From Bacteroidota bacterium (lineage in GTDB: Bacteria > Bacteroidota > Bacteroidia > Chitinophagales > Chitinophagaceae), in assembly GCA_023429365.1 (NCBI GenBank), contig JAEYVW010000275.1, positions 1 through 5,315 of the forward strand: a stretch of 5,315 nucleotides of DNA. Reading direction: 5' to 3'. A program made the translations under genes and the position numbers. How positions within the stretch are numbered: the first letter of the stretch is position 1; each line of letters starts with the position of its first letter. Below the pieces are notes generated by a model. That model saw nothing but the letters and a program-made list of their open reading frames with translations. It was not told the origin of the DNA and ran no database searches. Shown here piece by piece: positions 4,477 through 5,315 of this stretch.

Positions 4477-5315
4477 ATGAAACACATATCGATTCTAGTC
4501 CCCGAAGGCGCTGTGCCTGCCGCGATTGTTGATCCGAGGTATATCTTTTCCGCAGTCAATATGTTTCTCACCGAGAAAGGCGAGGATCCCGCTTTTGATG
4601 TTCGACTGGTTGGGCTTTCGAAAAACGTGAACTTAAACGATGGCGTTTTTGCCGTACATCCTGATCACTTGCTGGGGGAAGTAACCAGGACCGACCTGGT
4701 GATCATTCCCGCTCTTTCGGGTGATATGAAAGCCGCGATAGAATTGAATAAGGATTTTATCCCCTGGATAAAAGATCAATATGCAGGCGGCGCGGAAGTG
4801 GCATCACTTTGCCTGGGTGCATTTTTACTGGGCGCATCGGGATTGCTGGCTGGTAAAAAGTGTTCTACACACTGGCTGTTTGCCAGCGAGTTCAGGGATA
4901 TGTTCCCCGACATCACCCTGGCCGACGGAAGTATCATCACCGAAGAGCAGGGTATATATTCGAGCGGGGGTGCCAGTTCCTACTGGAATCTTCTATTGCA
5001 CCTGGTTGAAAAATATACCGGTCGCGAGATGGCCATACGCGCTTCGAAATTTTTTGCAATCGAGATCGATCGCAAGTCTCAGTCGCCCTTTATAATGTTT
5101 AATGGCCAGAAAAAGCACGAAGACGAACCGATCATCCAGGCCCAGGAGTTCATAGAAAAAAATATTACAGAAAAAATTACTATTGAAGAGCTGGCAACCA
5201 GGTTTACCATCGGCCGGCGTCACTTTGAAAGAAGATTTAAAAAAGCTACTAACAACTCACCTGCAGAATATATCCAGCGTGTCAAGATCGAAGCGGCCAA
5301 GAAAAAATTTGAAAC
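4477..5315 (+). CDS. GlxA-type transcriptional regulator (DJ-1/PfpI + AraC HTH), 3' end missing
   Basis: The reading frame opens at ATG 4477 and is still open at the window end, giving 279 residues of an expected 320-330. Residues 1-185 form a DJ-1/PfpI glutamine-amidotransferase-like domain. Its nucleophile-elbow segment is VASLCLGAFLLGASGLL (108-124), with Cys112 present, followed by STHW (130-133) and SSGGASSYWNLLLHLVEKY (162-180). Residues about 217-279 begin an AraC-family DNA-binding domain. The first helix-turn-helix is ITIEELATRFTIGRRHFERRFKK (234-256), followed by the linker-helix start SPAEYIQRVKIEAAKK. The second helix-turn-helix falls beyond the edge. Members of this group usually activate or repress nearby metabolic or stress genes in response to an unknown ligand sensed by the N-terminal domain. 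The divergently transcribed reductase gene is the natural candidate target. No clear ribosome site precedes the ATG. Confidence 0.93.
   Translation, partial: MKHISILVPEGAVPAAIVDPRYIFSAVNMFLTEKGEDPAFDVRLVGLSKNVNLNDGVFAVHPDHLLGEVTRTDLVIIPALSGDMKAAIELNKDFIPWIKDQYAGGAEVASLCLGAFLLGASGLLAGKKCSTHWLFASEFRDMFPDITLADGSIITEEQGIYSSGGASSYWNLLLHLVEKYTGREMAIRASKFFAIEIDRKSQSPFIMFNGQKKHEDEPIIQAQEFIEKNITEKITIEELATRFTIGRRHFERRFKKATNNSPAEYIQRVKIEAAKKKFE

Noticed and set aside
4781..5095. 104-codon open frame on the plus strand
   Set aside because: It is a shadow frame inside the GlxA-type regulator gene, whose own frame has clear domains throughout.

Overview
The window looks like a chromosomal segment of a Bacteroidota bacterium, probably close to Chitinophagaceae. 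The reasons are a moderate GC content, starts without clear Shine-Dalgarno sequences, at least one exact TAnnTTTG promoter box, and protein variants typical of that group (a CCWS DsbA-like protein, a GlxA-type AraC regulator). This placement is inferred from family resemblance; no search was run.

Region 1-618 is the most unusual part. It holds three copies of a tRNA-Arg(CCG)-like sequence. The first is cut by the window start. The other two are almost identical and each carries a 28-nt GC-rich hairpin exactly between the two conserved G residues of the D-loop. A minimal GIY-YIG nuclease gene (197-439) sits 13 nt after copy B. The spacing and flanking similarity suggest a duplicated [tRNA-like + GIY-YIG] module, with the nuclease lost between copies A and B. 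A rho-independent terminator (654-675) closes the region.

Region 776-1513 encodes a HAD phosphatase of the Cof / sucrose-phosphate-phosphatase type, with an exact -7 box just before its ATG. The following 353 bp hold no intact gene, only a stop-interrupted, coding-like frame that may be a gene remnant.

Region 1867-3626 is a probable two-gene unit. It consists of a non-haem manganese catalase followed 17 bp later by a GTG-started DsbA-like thioredoxin-fold protein whose CxxC is replaced by CCWS. Together they suggest peroxide and thiol stress handling. A convergent RibD/dihydrofolate-reductase-family gene (4216-3623, minus strand) overlaps the end of the second gene by 4 bp.

Region 4217-4476 is a divergent intergenic region with a short near-perfect palindrome and a striking 95-nt nested inverted repeat. 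From 4477 to the window end runs a GlxA-type regulator (DJ-1/PfpI domain plus AraC HTH), truncated by the window edge. It may control its divergent neighbour, but this is inference only.
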